Assembly (NCBI GenBank): GCA_944388965.1
Contig: CALXKL010000009.1
Span: 1 to 64,000, forward strand
Direction: 5' to 3'
Source of the DNA: an uncultured Spirochaetales bacterium
Lineage (GTDB): Bacteria > Spirochaetota > Spirochaetia > Sphaerochaetales > Sphaerochaetaceae
Length of the DNA stretch: 64,000 nucleotides
Below the pieces are notes generated by a model that saw nothing but the letters and a program-made list of their open reading frames with translations, did not search any database and was not told where the DNA came from. The position numbers were made by a program, and so were the translations under genes. Below, piece after piece: positions 8,647 through 17,556 of this stretch. Each line of letters begins with the position of its first letter. Position 1 is the stretch's first letter.

Positions 8647-8682
8647 GGGAAAAGGAATGGGCCCCGGTTGCCCGGAGCCCAT
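8647..8682 (-). terminator. Terminator of the PTS operon
   Basis: Stem ATGGGC(C)CCGG / CCGG(A)GCCCAT with one mismatch and a 4-nt loop at 8657-8682. On the minus strand it is followed by a pyrimidine-rich tract containing TTTT. It lies 24 bp past the EIICB stop. Confidence 0.65.
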
Positions 8683-8706
8683 ATGGTCAAAGTGTCCTGA
8701 AGCCTG

Positions 8707-10161
8707 TTATTTGCAAAGCTTCTTGAACTCGTCTGCGACGAACTGCACCTTCGGTCCGATGATGACCTGGACGGAGTTCTTCGCAGGGCGGAGCACACCC
8801 TTGACGCCTGCGCTCTTGATCTTCTTCTCGTCGACCTTGAGGCGGTCCTTGACCTCGAGGCGGAGGCGTGTGATGCAGTTGTCGATGGTGGAGACGTTAT
8901 CGACACCGCCGACACCCTCGAGGATGATCGTGGCGATCTGGGTGTAGTCGTTGCTGGCCAGCTCGATCGTGAGCTCCTCTTCCTGGTCGTCCTCTCTACC
9001 GGGCGTCTTCAGGTCGAACTTCTTGATGACGAAGTAGAAGACGACGAAGTAGATTGCTGCGACGACGAGTCCGATGGGGATGATGAGCCACGGATTGACC
9101 GCGTTAGGCGCATTGAACGACAGGAACCAGTCTACGAAACCGGCAGAGAAGTTGAATCCTGCCCTGACCGGGAGCATTGCACAGACTGCGACGGAGACTG
9201 CGGTGAGCAGAGCATGTACGAGGTACAGACCCGGTGCGAGGAACATGAAGGAGAACTCGAAGGGCTCCGTGACGCCGGTGAAGAAGCTGGAGAGGGCTGC
9301 TGCGAGCAGGATACCTGCAGTGGCCTTCTTGTTCTTGTCCTTTGCCGTGAAGTACATTGCGAGAGCTCCGGCAGGAAGACCGAACATCATGACAGGGAAG
9401 AAGCCTGTCTGGTAGATGCCGGTGACCTGGAAGTTGCCGTTCCACAGGACGTCCGCCGGCGTGCCCCAGAATCTTGCGATGTCGTTGATTCCGGCGACGT
9501 CGAACCAGAAGACGCTGTTGAGGGCGTGGTGCAGTCCGACAGGGATCAGCAGCCTGTTGAAGAACGCGTAGATTCCGGCTCCGACAGGTCCGAGGCTGAT
9601 CATGGCCTCGCCGAAGGTGACCAGTGCGCCGTAGATGAACGGCCACAGGAACATCATCGGGATACAGATGATCAGTGTGATGAACGCAGTCACGATGGCG
9701 ACAGAGCGGCGACCGGAGAAGAAGCCGAGGAACTCGGGCAGCTCGGTCTTGCAGAATCTGTTGTAGCACATCGCGCCGATGATACCGGAGGCGATACCGA
9801 TGAACTGGTTGTTGACCTTGGCGAAGGCCGCGACATCAAGCCAGCTGATTCCGCCGACGACGGTCGGAGCGACCTTGCCGAGGAGCGTCTGGAAGATGAA
9901 CCAGGCAACGATACCTGCCAGTCCGGACGTGCCTTCCTGATCCTTCGACATTCCGACCGCGACGCCGATGGCGAACAGGACGGACATGTTGTCGATGATC
10001 GAGCTGCCGGCGGAGTAGAGGATGTTGGAGACGATATTGCTACCAGCACCCCATCCGCTGGGGTCGATCCAGTATCCGATACCGACCAGGATACCGGCTA
10101 CAGGAAGACATGCCACAGGGAGCATGAGAGACTTGCCGAGTCTCTGCAGGAATTTCATCAT
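8707..10161 (-). CDS. PTS EIICB, glucose/N-acetylglucosamine family
   Basis: 484 residues in the order EIIC-EIIB. The membrane EIIC part (about 1-390) shows the family motifs GLHHALNSVFWFD and GVTEPFEFSFMFLAP. The EIIB part carries the phosphorylated Cys429 in DNCITRLRLEV. The linker FDLKTPGRED is very close to that of E. coli NagE, so N-acetylglucosamine is a good guess, but glucose cannot be excluded. There is no fused EIIA; the separate EIIA (12118-12609) is in the same operon. A GGAGG site precedes ATG10161. The 63-bp gap after ptsH could hold a minor internal promoter. Confidence 0.92.
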   Translation of the reverse strand: MMKFLQRLGKSLMLPVACLPVAGILVGIGYWIDPSGWGAGSNIVSNILYSAGSSIIDNMSVLFAIGVAVGMSKDQEGTSGLAGIVAWFIFQTLLGKVAPTVVGGISWLDVAAFAKVNNQFIGIASGIIGAMCYNRFCKTELPEFLGFFSGRRSVAIVTAFITLIICIPMMFLWPFIYGALVTFGEAMISLGPVGAGIYAFFNRLLIPVGLHHALNSVFWFDVAGINDIARFWGTPADVLWNGNFQVTGIYQTGFFPVMMFGLPAGALAMYFTAKDKNKKATAGILLAAALSSFFTGVTEPFEFSFMFLAPGLYLVHALLTAVSVAVCAMLPVRAGFNFSAGFVDWFLSFNAPNAVNPWLIIPIGLVVAAIYFVVFYFVIKKFDLKTPGREDDQEEELTIELASNDYTQIATIILEGVGGVDNVSTIDNCITRLRLEVKDRLKVDEKKIKSAGVKGVLRPAKNSVQVIIGPKVQFVADEFKKLCK

Positions 10162-10224
10162 GGAAATACCTCCAAATAGTTTATTGTCAGACGCGATGCG
10201 CCTGTTGTACCAATGTAGTAGAGC

Positions 10225-10488
10225 CTAGAAGTTGTCCTTGAAGAACTGCTCGATCTCCGGTGCTACGGCATCTTCGTCCTCGCCGTCGATCGTCACGGTG
10301 ACCGTGTCGCCCTGCTTGACCGCCATCTTCATGACGGCCATGAGCCTCTTGGCGTCGGCGCTCTTGTCCTTAGCCTTGACCGCGATGGTCACGCTGCTCT
10401 TCACGCTGGAGAGTCTCTTGACGAGGATTCCCGCCGGGCGTGCATGGATTCCCAGTTCATCCTTGACCGTGTACTCGAATGTCTTCAT
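10225..10488 (-). CDS. ptsH: HPr phosphocarrier lacking the regulatory serine
   Basis: 87 residues. His15 in GIHARPAG is intact, so it can accept phosphate from EI and pass it to EIIA. The helix that normally carries Ser46 (K-S-I-M-G-V-M in Bacillus HPr) reads AKRLMAVM here: Arg48, after a two-residue insertion, occupies the Ser position. This HPr should therefore not be a substrate of HPr kinase. It sits between ptsI (3-nt gap) and EIICB. A second HPr with an intact Ser46 is encoded beside hprK at 33819-34100. Confidence 0.95.
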   Translation of the reverse strand: MKTFEYTVKDELGIHARPAGILVKRLSSVKSSVTIAVKAKDKSADAKRLMAVMKMAVKQGDTVTVTIDGEDEDAVAPEIEQFFKDNF

Positions 10489-10491
10489 CTC

Positions 10492-12105
10492 TCAAACCTC
10501 GCTTTCTATTACGTTCTTCCTCAATTCGAGGATCCTGGACGGGGCGACGGACAGTTCGTCGTATCCCATCTTCAGGAATTCGTCAGTCAGTGACAGGTCT
10601 CCGGCAAGCTCGCCGCATATGCCGGCCCAGATACCCGCCTTGTGCGCGTTCTCGGCGATCATCGCCAGGAAACGCATGAGCGCGGGGTGGTGCGCATCGT
10701 AGAAGCCGTCCAGCTTCTCGTTCTGCCGGTCTATCGCCAGGGTGTACTGCGTCAGGTCGTTGGTTCCGACGCTGAAGAAGTCGACGTGCTGCGCCAGGAT
10801 GTCGCTGGTGAGCGCGGCGGCAGGCGTCTCTATCATTATGCCGAGCTCGACAGGGGATGTCCTGACTCCTTCGGCCTCGAGTTCGCCGACGACCTCGGTG
10901 CAGAAGGTCTTGATGTCCTCGACCTCCTTGAGGGAGATGATCATCGGGAACATGATCGCCACGCGGCCGTATGCGCTTGCGCGGTAGATCGCCCTGAGCT
11001 GTGTGCGGAAGATGTCCTTCTGCGTGAGGCAGATCCTGATGCCCCTGTATCCGAGGGCGGGGTTCTCCTCCGGCTCGAGGCGGAAGTAGTCGACCTTCTT
11101 GTCTGCGCCGATGTCCAGAGTCCTTATGACGACCTTTCTGCCTTCCATGGCCTCGACGACCTTCCTGTACGCCTCGAACAGCTCGTCCTCGGTGGGGAAG
11201 TCGTCGCGCCCGAGATACAGGAACTCGCTTCTGAGCAGCCCTATGCCCTCGGCATCGCCGTCGATGACGTACCTGATGTCGTCAGGACTTCCGATGTTGG
11301 CGAACAGCGAGACCTTCTGTCCTTTCCTGGTCACGCTCTCTCTGCCACGATAGCTCTCCAGGCTCGCCTTGTATTCGCCTGCGCTCCTCTTCTTGTCCTG
11401 CATTGCCTTCATCGTCGCGTCGTCCGGGTCGATGTAGTAGTTTCCGGCAAAGCCGTCGACTATGATGATGCGTCCGTTGAGAGAGGGGTCGATGTCGATG
11501 TCCGTGAGCACGAGGGAGGGGATGTTCATCACACGCGCCAGAATGGCGGTATGGGAATTGGACGATCCCTGTCTGGTGACGAATGCGAGTATCTTGTCCT
11601 TGTCCAGGGCGACCGTCTCGCTGGGCGTGAGGTCCTCGGCGACGATGATGCCCGGCTCGTCCATCCTGAATCCCTGGTCCGCTCCCGTGAGGATCCTTAC
11701 GAGGCGGTCGGATATGTCGCGGATATCAGTGGCACGGGCCTTCATGTACTCGTCGTCCAGAGCGGCGAATGCGCTTGCCTGGGCATCCCCGATCTCGTGC
11801 ACGCTGAAGGCGGCATCGCTTCCCTGCCTTATCATGTCCTGGATGCCTTCGATATAGTCCAGATCGTCCAGGAAGAGGGACTGGACCTCGATGATGCCCG
11901 CCTGCTCCTCGCCGATCTCGTTGAGCGTCTTGTCATAGAGTGCCTCGAGCTCCTTCCTGGCGCTCTCCCTGGCCCCTTCGAAGCGCTCCAGCTCCTTCAC
12001 GATGTCCGTGCACTTGCGGTTGACGACGTCCCGAGCCTTCGTGTGGACGTAGATTCTGCCGATTGCCACACCCTGGTATACGGGGCGTCCGTTTCCCTTG
12101 ATCAT
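10492..12105 (-). CDS. ptsI: PTS enzyme I (PEP-protein phosphotransferase)
   Basis: 537 residues. Autophosphorylates from PEP and phosphorylates HPr. The N-terminal HPr-binding and phosphohistidine domain contains active His185 in GSSNSHTAILAR. The C-terminal PEP-binding barrel has ALGYRGIR, IMIETPAA and the GICGELAGD loop with the conserved Cys. The length is normal (about 540-575). It follows crr by 12 nt and precedes ptsH by 3 nt. It probably serves both HPr proteins of this genome, since both keep His15. Confidence 0.96.
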   Translation of the reverse strand: MIKGNGRPVYQGVAIGRIYVHTKARDVVNRKCTDIVKELERFEGARESARKELEALYDKTLNEIGEEQAGIIEVQSLFLDDLDYIEGIQDMIRQGSDAAFSVHEIGDAQASAFAALDDEYMKARATDIRDISDRLVRILTGADQGFRMDEPGIIVAEDLTPSETVALDKDKILAFVTRQGSSNSHTAILARVMNIPSLVLTDIDIDPSLNGRIIIVDGFAGNYYIDPDDATMKAMQDKKRSAGEYKASLESYRGRESVTRKGQKVSLFANIGSPDDIRYVIDGDAEGIGLLRSEFLYLGRDDFPTEDELFEAYRKVVEAMEGRKVVIRTLDIGADKKVDYFRLEPEENPALGYRGIRICLTQKDIFRTQLRAIYRASAYGRVAIMFPMIISLKEVEDIKTFCTEVVGELEAEGVRTSPVELGIMIETPAAALTSDILAQHVDFFSVGTNDLTQYTLAIDRQNEKLDGFYDAHHPALMRFLAMIAENAHKAGIWAGICGELAGDLSLTDEFLKMGYDELSVAPSRILELRKNVIESEV

Positions 12106-12117
12106 TTCGTACTCCTC

Positions 12118-12609
12118 TTATTTCGCGATGCTCAGAATCTTGTCTCCCACCTTCACCTCTCCCAGCACGGGAGTCACGGAGGAGTAGGAGTCGCTGTTGC
12201 ATATGACCATAGGGACGATGGTGTTGAAGCCTTCCTCTGCGATGGCCTCGCGCTCGAAGCGTATCAGCGCATCGCCTTTCTTCACCTTGTCTCCGCTCTC
12301 CTTGAGCGTGGTGAAGTGCCTGCCCTTGAGGGATACGGTCTCGAGACCGATGTGGATGAGTATCTCGATTCCGGAGTCTGAGACGAGATTCACCGCATGC
12401 CCGGTGTCGAACATGAGATCCACCGTTCCGTCGCAAGGACTGCAGACGGTATCGCCAGACGGGATGATCGCGACACCCTTGCCGAGGATCTCCTCGCCGA
12501 ATGTCGGGTCAGGAACCTCCGCCAGAGCGACCGCCTTGCCGTCGACAGGTGCACTCAATGTGAATGCAGGATCGTCTCCTGCCTTGAAAAGCCTGTTGAA
12601 AAACCCCAT
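12118..12609 (-). CDS. crr: PTS EIIA, glucose type
   Basis: 163 residues. Takes phosphate from HPr and passes it to EIIB. The two family histidines are present: His71 (TGHAV) and phosphorylated His86 (ILIHIGLETV). The N-terminus MGFFNRLFK is amphipathic, as in membrane-tethered EIIA-Glc. First gene of the operon crr-ptsI-ptsH-EIICB. A likely -10 (TATGAT on the minus strand, 12654-12659) lies about 45 bp upstream; no convincing -35 was found. Confidence 0.94.
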   Translation of the reverse strand: MGFFNRLFKAGDDPAFTLSAPVDGKAVALAEVPDPTFGEEILGKGVAIIPSGDTVCSPCDGTVDLMFDTGHAVNLVSDSGIEILIHIGLETVSLKGRHFTTLKESGDKVKKGDALIRFEREAIAEEGFNTIVPMVICNSDSYSSVTPVLGEVKVGDKILSIAK

Positions 12610-12683
12610 TTCTTCTGTTCCCCTTTTTTCCGATTCCAGTTGTGCTTTTGTCCATCATAACACACAAGAACTTCATATAGGAA

Positions 12684-12721
12684 GTAAAAAAGAAGTCCCA
12701 CACAGGATGTTCTGTGTGGGA
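12684..12721 (-). terminator. Terminator of the amino-acid ABC operon
   Basis: A 10-bp perfect stem TCCCACACAG/CTGTGTGGGA (12696-12705 with 12712-12721). It is followed on the minus strand by CTTCTTTTTTAC. It begins 5 bp after the ATPase stop. Confidence 0.88.
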
Positions 12722-12726
12722 TTCCG

Positions 12727-13473
12727 TCACAGGATATGGTTCAGGAAGCTTCTTGTACGCTCCGACTTCGGATTGCCGAATATCTCCTCGGGCGTTCCAG
12801 TCTCGATTATCTCGCCGCTGTCCATGAAGACTATCTTGTCGGCGGCGGCTCTTGCGAAGCCCATCTCATGGGTCACCAGAAGCATCGTCATGCCTTCCTT
12901 GGCGAGCATCATCATGACGTCCAGGACTTCCTTGATCATCTCTGGGTCCAGGGCGCTTGTCGGCTCGTCGAAGAGCATCGCCTTCGGCTTCATCGCCAGT
13001 GCACGGGCGATCGCCACGCGCTGCTGCTGTCCTCCTGACAGCTGGGCGGGGCGGCTGTCGGCCTTGTCGGCCAGTCCGACGCGGGTGAGAAGCTGCATTC
13101 CCAGCTCCTCGGCCTCCTTCCTGCCCATGCCACGCACCTTGCGCGGTGCCAGGGTGACGTTGTCCAGGACGCTGAGGTGGGGGAAGAGGTTGAAGGATTG
13201 GAACACCATGCCCACATCCTCGCGGATCCTCCTCAGGTCGGTCTTCGGGTCGGTGACCTCGACTCCGTCTATCCTTATCGAGCCGGATGTGGGCTCCTCC
13301 AGCTTGTTGACGCTTCTCAGCAGCGTTGACTTGCCGCTTCCGCTGGGACCGATGATCACGACGACCTGTCCGTCGTCGACAGTAAGACTTGCATGTTTGA
13401 CCGCATGCACGGTCTTCGTGCCCTGGACCGTGGTGAAGTCCTTGCAAAGGTCGGTTATCTCTATCTTAGCCAT
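12727..13473 (-). CDS. Polar amino-acid ABC transporter ATPase (GlnQ type)
   Basis: 248 residues. Energises uptake by the permease encoded upstream. Walker [11 protein letters not shown]-loop in [10 protein letters not shown], signature LSGGQQQR, Walker [14 protein letters not shown], switch His in [14 protein letters not shown] and SALDPE are hallmarks of the GlnQ/HisP polar amino-acid subfamily. Its start overlaps the permease stop by 8 nt. Last gene before a strong terminator. The exact amino acid cannot be read from the ATPase. Confidence 0.93.
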   Translation of the reverse strand: MAKIEITDLCKDFTTVQGTKTVHAVKHASLTVDDGQVVVIIGPSGSGKSTLLRSVNKLEEPTSGSIRIDGVEVTDPKTDLRRIREDVGMVFQSFNLFPHLSVLDNVTLAPRKVRGMGRKEAEELGMQLLTRVGLADKADSRPAQLSGGQQQRVAIARALAMKPKAMLFDEPTSALDPEMIKEVLDVMMMLAKEGMTMLLVTHEMGFARAAADKIVFMDSGEIIETGTPEEIFGNPKSERTRSFLNHIL

Positions 13474-14329
13474 TCTTGTGAAGCCTCTCCTCGAGCATTC
13501 CCACCAGTCTGGAGAGCACCAGGGTGAAGATCAGGTAGATCAGTGCGACGACGAGCATCGTCTCCAGGGACAGGAACGTCCTCGAGATATATTCGCGTCC
13601 CTTCCTCAGGATGTCTGCAAGCGCGAGCTGCGAGACGAGCGAGGAGTCCTTGAGCATCGAGATGAACTCGTTTCCGATTGCAGGCAGGACGACCTTCACC
13701 GTCTGGGGGAGGATGACGTGGATGAACGTCTGCGTTCTGGTCATTCCAAGCGCCGTGGCCGCCTCGCTCTGTCCTTTCGGGATGGCCTGGATGCCGGCGC
13801 GCACGATCTCGCCCATGTATGCGCCGAAGCAGATGGACAGGGCTATGATCGCAGCCATCATGCCTTCCATGTGGAGGAAGCGTCCCAGTGCGTAGTAGAT
13901 GAAGATCAACTGGACAAGAAGCGGGATGCCTCTGATGAGCTCGACGTAGACGCCCGAGATCATGTTGATCCATCTGTGGCTGGAGACGGAGCCCAGTCCC
14001 GTGAAGGTTCCGATCACCACGGCTCCGATGATCGCGCAGATCGTGACCTCGAAGGTGACCGGAGCTCCCTGGATGCACACGATGAAGATCTGTCTGTACG
14101 GTTCCGGCTTGAAGATGATCAGAGCCAGAAGGAGCACGACGGCTCCGATGAACGTCAGCCTCCAGGAGGAGAGCACATGCTTCTCCCCCTTCTTCGGGAT
14201 CAGCGGACCATCGGTCATGGTGATGGTCTTCGGAGTCTGGGCTGCAAGCGCAGCCGAATCGACCGAGACGACTTTGCGCCTGATCGATTCGACCTTGAGT
14301 TCCTCTTCTATTCTGTTGTCGTCTTTCAT
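13466..14329 (-). CDS. Polar amino-acid ABC transporter permease
   Basis: 287 residues. A cytoplasmic N-terminal extension of about 55 residues is followed by one extra helix and then a HisM/GlnP-type membrane domain. The EAA loop reads [20 protein letters not shown]. The [17 protein letters not shown] segment is characteristic of this family. The N-terminal extension is longer than in the average family member. Only one permease gene is present, so it probably works as a homodimer. It lies between the binding protein (7-nt gap) and the ATPase. Confidence 0.92.
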   Translation of the reverse strand: MKDDNRIEEELKVESIRRKVVSVDSAALAAQTPKTITMTDGPLIPKKGEKHVLSSWRLTFIGAVVLLLALIIFKPEPYRQIFIVCIQGAPVTFEVTICAIIGAVVIGTFTGLGSVSSHRWINMISGVYVELIRGIPLLVQLIFIYYALGRFLHMEGMMAAIIALSICFGAYMGEIVRAGIQAIPKGQSEAATALGMTRTQTFIHVILPQTVKVVLPAIGNEFISMLKDSSLVSQLALADILRKGREYISRTFLSLETMLVVALIYLIFTLVLSRLVGMLEERLHKNG

Positions 14330-14336
14330 GTTCTCT

Positions 14337-15086
14337 CTACATCAGGTTCCACTTGGCGTACAGCTCGTCGAGCTTTCCGTTCTCCTGGAGCGTGGCGATC
14401 GACGAATTGATGATGTCAAGCAGTTCGCTGTTTCCCTTCTCGACGGCGATGGCGATGTCCTCGATCGTCTCGCTGGCAGTGCCTGTGACGACGAGCATGC
14501 CGCGGTAGTTCTCGTTGGCCAGGACGTAGTCCGAGGCGATGACGCTGTCGCATACGACCGCATCGCTGTTGCCGTTGATCATGTCTTCGATCGCAAGCGC
14601 GATGTCCTCATAGGCCTTGATGGTGATCTCCGGGTATTCCTCCATGGCGAAGTGTCCCGTGGTACCCATCTGGACGCCGACCGTCTTGCCGAAGAGGGAC
14701 TCGACGCTGGTCAGGTCGCTGTTCTCCTTCTTGGTGAGGATCGACTGCGTCACCTGGTATATCGTGGTGGAGAAGTCGATGGTCAGCTTGCGCTCCTCGG
14801 TGACGGTGACGCCGCTTGCGATCGCGTCGTACTGCCCATTGGCAAGGCCTGCGAAAATGGTGTCCCATGAGGTGTTGACGTAGTCCATCGGGACGCCGGA
14901 GACCTCGCTCATCGCGTTTATCAGGTCAATCTCGAAGCCGACTATCTCGCCGTTCTCGTCGACATACTCGAGAGGTGGCCAGTTTGCATTGGTTGCAAAG
15001 GTGTATCCATCACTCTCGGCGGCACCGGATGCGAAGACGGCGAAGCAGGCCGCCAGGACTATTAACAGAGCTGAAATCTTCTTCAT
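14337..15086 (-). CDS. Amino-acid ABC transporter binding protein 1
   Basis: 249 residues from the chosen start. Cleavable signal peptide MKKISALLIVLAACFAVFAS followed by GAAES. The mature protein is a family 3 solute-binding protein: NWPPLEYVDENGEIVGFEID, WDTIFAGLANGQYDAIASG, KTVGVQMGTTG. ATG15086 is preferred because an AGGAGG lies about 10 nt upstream and the signal peptide begins there; an upstream in-frame ATG at 15119 would add residues before the signal. First gene of the binding protein-permease-ATPase operon. It is clearly paralogous to the next upstream gene. Confidence 0.93.
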   Translation of the reverse strand: MKKISALLIVLAACFAVFASGAAESDGYTFATNANWPPLEYVDENGEIVGFEIDLINAMSEVSGVPMDYVNTSWDTIFAGLANGQYDAIASGVTVTEERKLTIDFSTTIYQVTQSILTKKENSDLTSVESLFGKTVGVQMGTTGHFAMEEYPEITIKAYEDIALAIEDMINGNSDAVVCDSVIASDYVLANENYRGMLVVTGTASETIEDIAIAVEKGNSELLDIINSSIATLQENGKLDELYAKWNLM

Positions 15087-15165
15087 TATGACTGCCCTCC
15101 TTTTCGAATATGGTGCCATTATGGAAATTTATGCAGTCCAAGTCAATAGATATTGCATAAAAAAT

Positions 15166-15199
15166 GAATAAAAATACCGGGAGAGCGATTCTCCCGGTA
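15166..15199 (-). terminator. Terminator of the second binding-protein gene
   Basis: A 10-bp perfect stem TACCGGGAGA/TCTCCCGGTA with a 5-nt loop (15175-15199). It is followed on the minus strand by TTTTTATTC. It separates binding-protein gene 2 from the transporter operon, making gene 2 its own transcription unit. Confidence 0.9.
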
Positions 15200-15210
15200 C
15201 TCTCAATGCC

Positions 15211-15957
15211 TTACAGCAGATTCCACTTTGCCTTGAGCGCGTCGAAGGAGCCGTCCTTCATCATCGCCTCCAGGCCCTGGTTGATCATGTCCAGAAGCTC
15301 ACTGTTGCCCTTCTTGACGGCGATTGCGATCTGCTCGTCGGTGAAAGGCTCTCCGGCCACACGGAGCATGCCCTTGTAGTTCTCGTTCGCAAGCACGAAG
15401 TCGGATGCGATGATCGAGTCGCATACGCATGCATCGATGTTGCCGTTGAGCATGTCCTGGATGGCGAGTCCGATGTCGTCATACTGTCTTCTGTCCACAT
15501 CGTAGTCGTCGAGCGCGAAGTCTCCGGTGGTACCGATCTGGACACCGACCTTCTTGCCGGTAAGGTCATTCACGCTCTGGACAGGGGAGTCGGTCATCAC
15601 GACCACGACCTGGCCCTGGTCGGCGATGGGCATGGAGAAGTCCATAGTCGCCTTGCGCTCCTCGGTGATGGTGACGCCGCTTGCAACACCGTCGTACTGG
15701 CCGTTGGCGAGACCTGCGAAGATCGTGTCCCATGCGATGTTCTCCACGACCATCTCGATGCCAACATGCTCTCCGATCAGCGGCATGAGCTCGACCTCGA
15801 AGCCTGTGAGGTTCCCGTTCTCGTCGATGAACTCGAAGGGAGGCCATGTGGCATCGGCTGCGAATACGTAGACGCCATCGTCCTCGCTGGCGCCACCTGC
15901 GAATACGCCTGTCATCGCGATGAGCGAGACAAGCAGAATGATTGCGATTCTCTTCAT
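15211..15957 (-). CDS. Amino-acid ABC transporter binding protein 2 (orphan paralogue)
   Basis: 248 residues from ATG15957. Signal peptide MKRIAIILLVSLIAMTGVFA followed by GGASEDD. The mature family 3 solute-binding fold is strongly similar to the neighbour: ATWPPFEFIDENGNLTGFEV, WDTIFAGLANGQYDGVASG, KKVGVQIGTTG. A GGGGG-type ribosome site lies just upstream of ATG15957; the in-frame ATG at 16005 would precede the signal peptide and is rejected. It has no permease of its own and is ended by a terminator. It may feed the permease of the downstream operon with a second ligand, or serve another transporter. Confidence 0.92.
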   Translation of the reverse strand: MKRIAIILLVSLIAMTGVFAGGASEDDGVYVFAADATWPPFEFIDENGNLTGFEVELMPLIGEHVGIEMVVENIAWDTIFAGLANGQYDGVASGVTITEERKATMDFSMPIADQGQVVVVMTDSPVQSVNDLTGKKVGVQIGTTGDFALDDYDVDRRQYDDIGLAIQDMLNGNIDACVCDSIIASDFVLANENYKGMLRVAGEPFTDEQIAIAVKKGNSELLDMINQGLEAMMKDGSFDALKAKWNLL

Positions 15958-16063
15958 AATTGACAAACCCCCGGTAATAGTGGTTACCGAGGGTCGTGTT
16001 ATCATTTTGGATACTGATATGTCAAGCGGAAAATGAATCTTTATGCAGATTCTTCCTCACATT

Positions 16064-17422
16064 TCATGCATATTCTTGCATTGTCACTGTGAGATTCCGT
16101 ATCTTCTTCCTCTTGTATACATACAGGAAGAAGACAATGGCGAACGTCAGGCCGAAGACCTCCGCGACGGTGAAGCTGAGCCATACGCCGGTCACTCCGA
16201 TGAGGGCTCCGAGGATATAGGCACAGGGGCACAGGACGACCAGCTGTCTTATGATGGACACCAGCATGGAGAATACCCCGTATCCCGTCGCCTGGAACGC
16301 GGCGGACAGCACGATGGAGAACGCCGCAGGCACGAAGCAGATGCTGAGTATCCTGAGCGCCGGCACTCCAATGGCCTCCATCTGCTCGGATGCGCTGAAG
16401 AACGAAAGCAGAAGGGAGGGGAACAGCTGGAACACCAGGGTCCCGATCGCCATGATGAGCACGGCGATCACGATGCCGTACTTCATCGCAGTGGACATCC
16501 TCTTCCTGTCGCGGGCTCCGTAGTTGAAGGCCAGGATGGGGATGAGACCGTTGTTCAGGCCGAAGACCGGCATGAACACGAAGGACTGCAGCTTGTAGTA
16601 GACTCCGAACACCGTCACCGCCATGTTGGAGAAGCTGATCAGGATGCCGTTGAGTGCGGAGACCAGGACTGTGCTGACGCTGTTCATGACGATGGTGGGT
16701 GCGCCGACGACGTATATGTCCTTGAGAATCCTCCTGTCCGGTCTGATTCTGCGCATGCGGATGTGGATGAACTGGTTCTTCCTTACATAATATATCGCGA
16801 GGAACATCGAGACCCACTGGCCGATCACCGTGGCGATGGCCGCACCTGCGACGCCCATGTCGAAGACGAATATGAACACCGGGTCCAGGATGATGTTGGT
16901 TATTGCCCCCGCTCCCTGGATGATCATCGGGTGGAACGAGTCTCCAGTGGCCTGTATGATGCGCTCTCCCATGATGTCGACGAAGCATCCGAGTGAGAAG
17001 CACATGCAGATCATCGCGTACTGCGTCGACAGTCCGAGCAGCTCGGCATCTTCCGTGAACATGCCCAGGAACGGCTTTGCAAGGAACAGTCCGGCAAGCG
17101 CGAACACGATGAACGTTGCGAATGCCAGGAACATCCCGGTGCTTGCCGCCTTGTTGGCATCCTCCATGTTCTTCTCGCCAAGGCGGCGGGCAAGGATGGA
17201 GTTGACACCGACTCCGGTACCTACAGCGAATGCTATGATCAGGTTCTGGAGAGGGAAGGCGAGAGACACGGCGGTCAGGGCCACCTCCGAGTACATCGCC
17301 ACGAATATGGAATCGACTACGTTGTAGAGGGCCTGTACGAGCATGCTCAGCATCATCGGAAGCGACATGCGCATGATGAGACGGGGAATCCGCTCTGTGC
17401 CCATAATGTTATCTTTCTGCAT
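16064..17422 (-). CDS. MATE-family multidrug/cation efflux protein
   Basis: 452 residues, twelve hydrophobic segments in two homologous halves, typical MATE length. Family-like features: LYNVVDSIFVAMY in helix 1-2, GAGAITNIILDPVFIFVFDMGV mid-protein, and FGLNNGLIPILAFNYGA at the start of the second half. It likely exports drugs or metabolites against sodium or protons. Monocistronic. A near-perfect promoter ends only about 8 bp before ATG17422 and no Shine-Dalgarno is present, so the mRNA may be leaderless; the alternative start Met7 also has only a weak ribosome site. Confidence 0.93.
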   Translation of the reverse strand: MQKDNIMGTERIPRLIMRMSLPMMLSMLVQALYNVVDSIFVAMYSEVALTAVSLAFPLQNLIIAFAVGTGVGVNSILARRLGEKNMEDANKAASTGMFLAFATFIVFALAGLFLAKPFLGMFTEDAELLGLSTQYAMICMCFSLGCFVDIMGERIIQATGDSFHPMIIQGAGAITNIILDPVFIFVFDMGVAGAAIATVIGQWVSMFLAIYYVRKNQFIHIRMRRIRPDRRILKDIYVVGAPTIVMNSVSTVLVSALNGILISFSNMAVTVFGVYYKLQSFVFMPVFGLNNGLIPILAFNYGARDRKRMSTAMKYGIVIAVLIMAIGTLVFQLFPSLLLSFFSASEQMEAIGVPALRILSICFVPAAFSIVLSAAFQATGYGVFSMLVSIIRQLVVLCPCAYILGALIGVTGVWLSFTVAEVFGLTFAIVFFLYVYKRKKIRNLTVTMQEYA

Positions 17423-17430
17423 GACTGTCT

Positions 17431-17459
17431 TGTTTAACGTGGAAATTTTTTTGTGTCAA
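17431..17459 (-). promoter_or_regulatory. Promoter of the MATE gene
   Basis: On the minus strand: perfect -35 TTGACA (17459-17454), 17-bp spacer, -10 TAAACA (17436-17431). Only 8 bp separate the -10 from ATG17422, so transcription should begin at or within about 2 nt of the start codon. Confidence 0.7.
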
Positions 17460-17556
17460 TAAAGCGCACAGCCTGTCTCCATGACTGTGGCAAGTCTTGC
17501 TAAATCCTTCTCTTGCCTATATTATTGGCCCGGGTATCCCCATACAGGAGATGATC

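Noticed and set aside
12197-14410. A 737-codon plus-strand frame across the EIIA and amino-acid ABC genes.
   Set aside because: It is antisense to well-defined genes with full motif sets and its product matches no family pattern.
16064-17003. Long open frames opposite or out of frame with GC-rich genes, e.g. inside the MATE, PTS, ABC and UvrC genes.
   Set aside because: They lie wholly within recognised genes, encode Arg/His/Pro-rich low-complexity products without domains, and lack ribosome sites.
17423-17556. Possible lysine riboswitch before aspartate kinase.
   Set aside because: The space is too short once the MATE promoter is subtracted and no conserved riboswitch core was seen.
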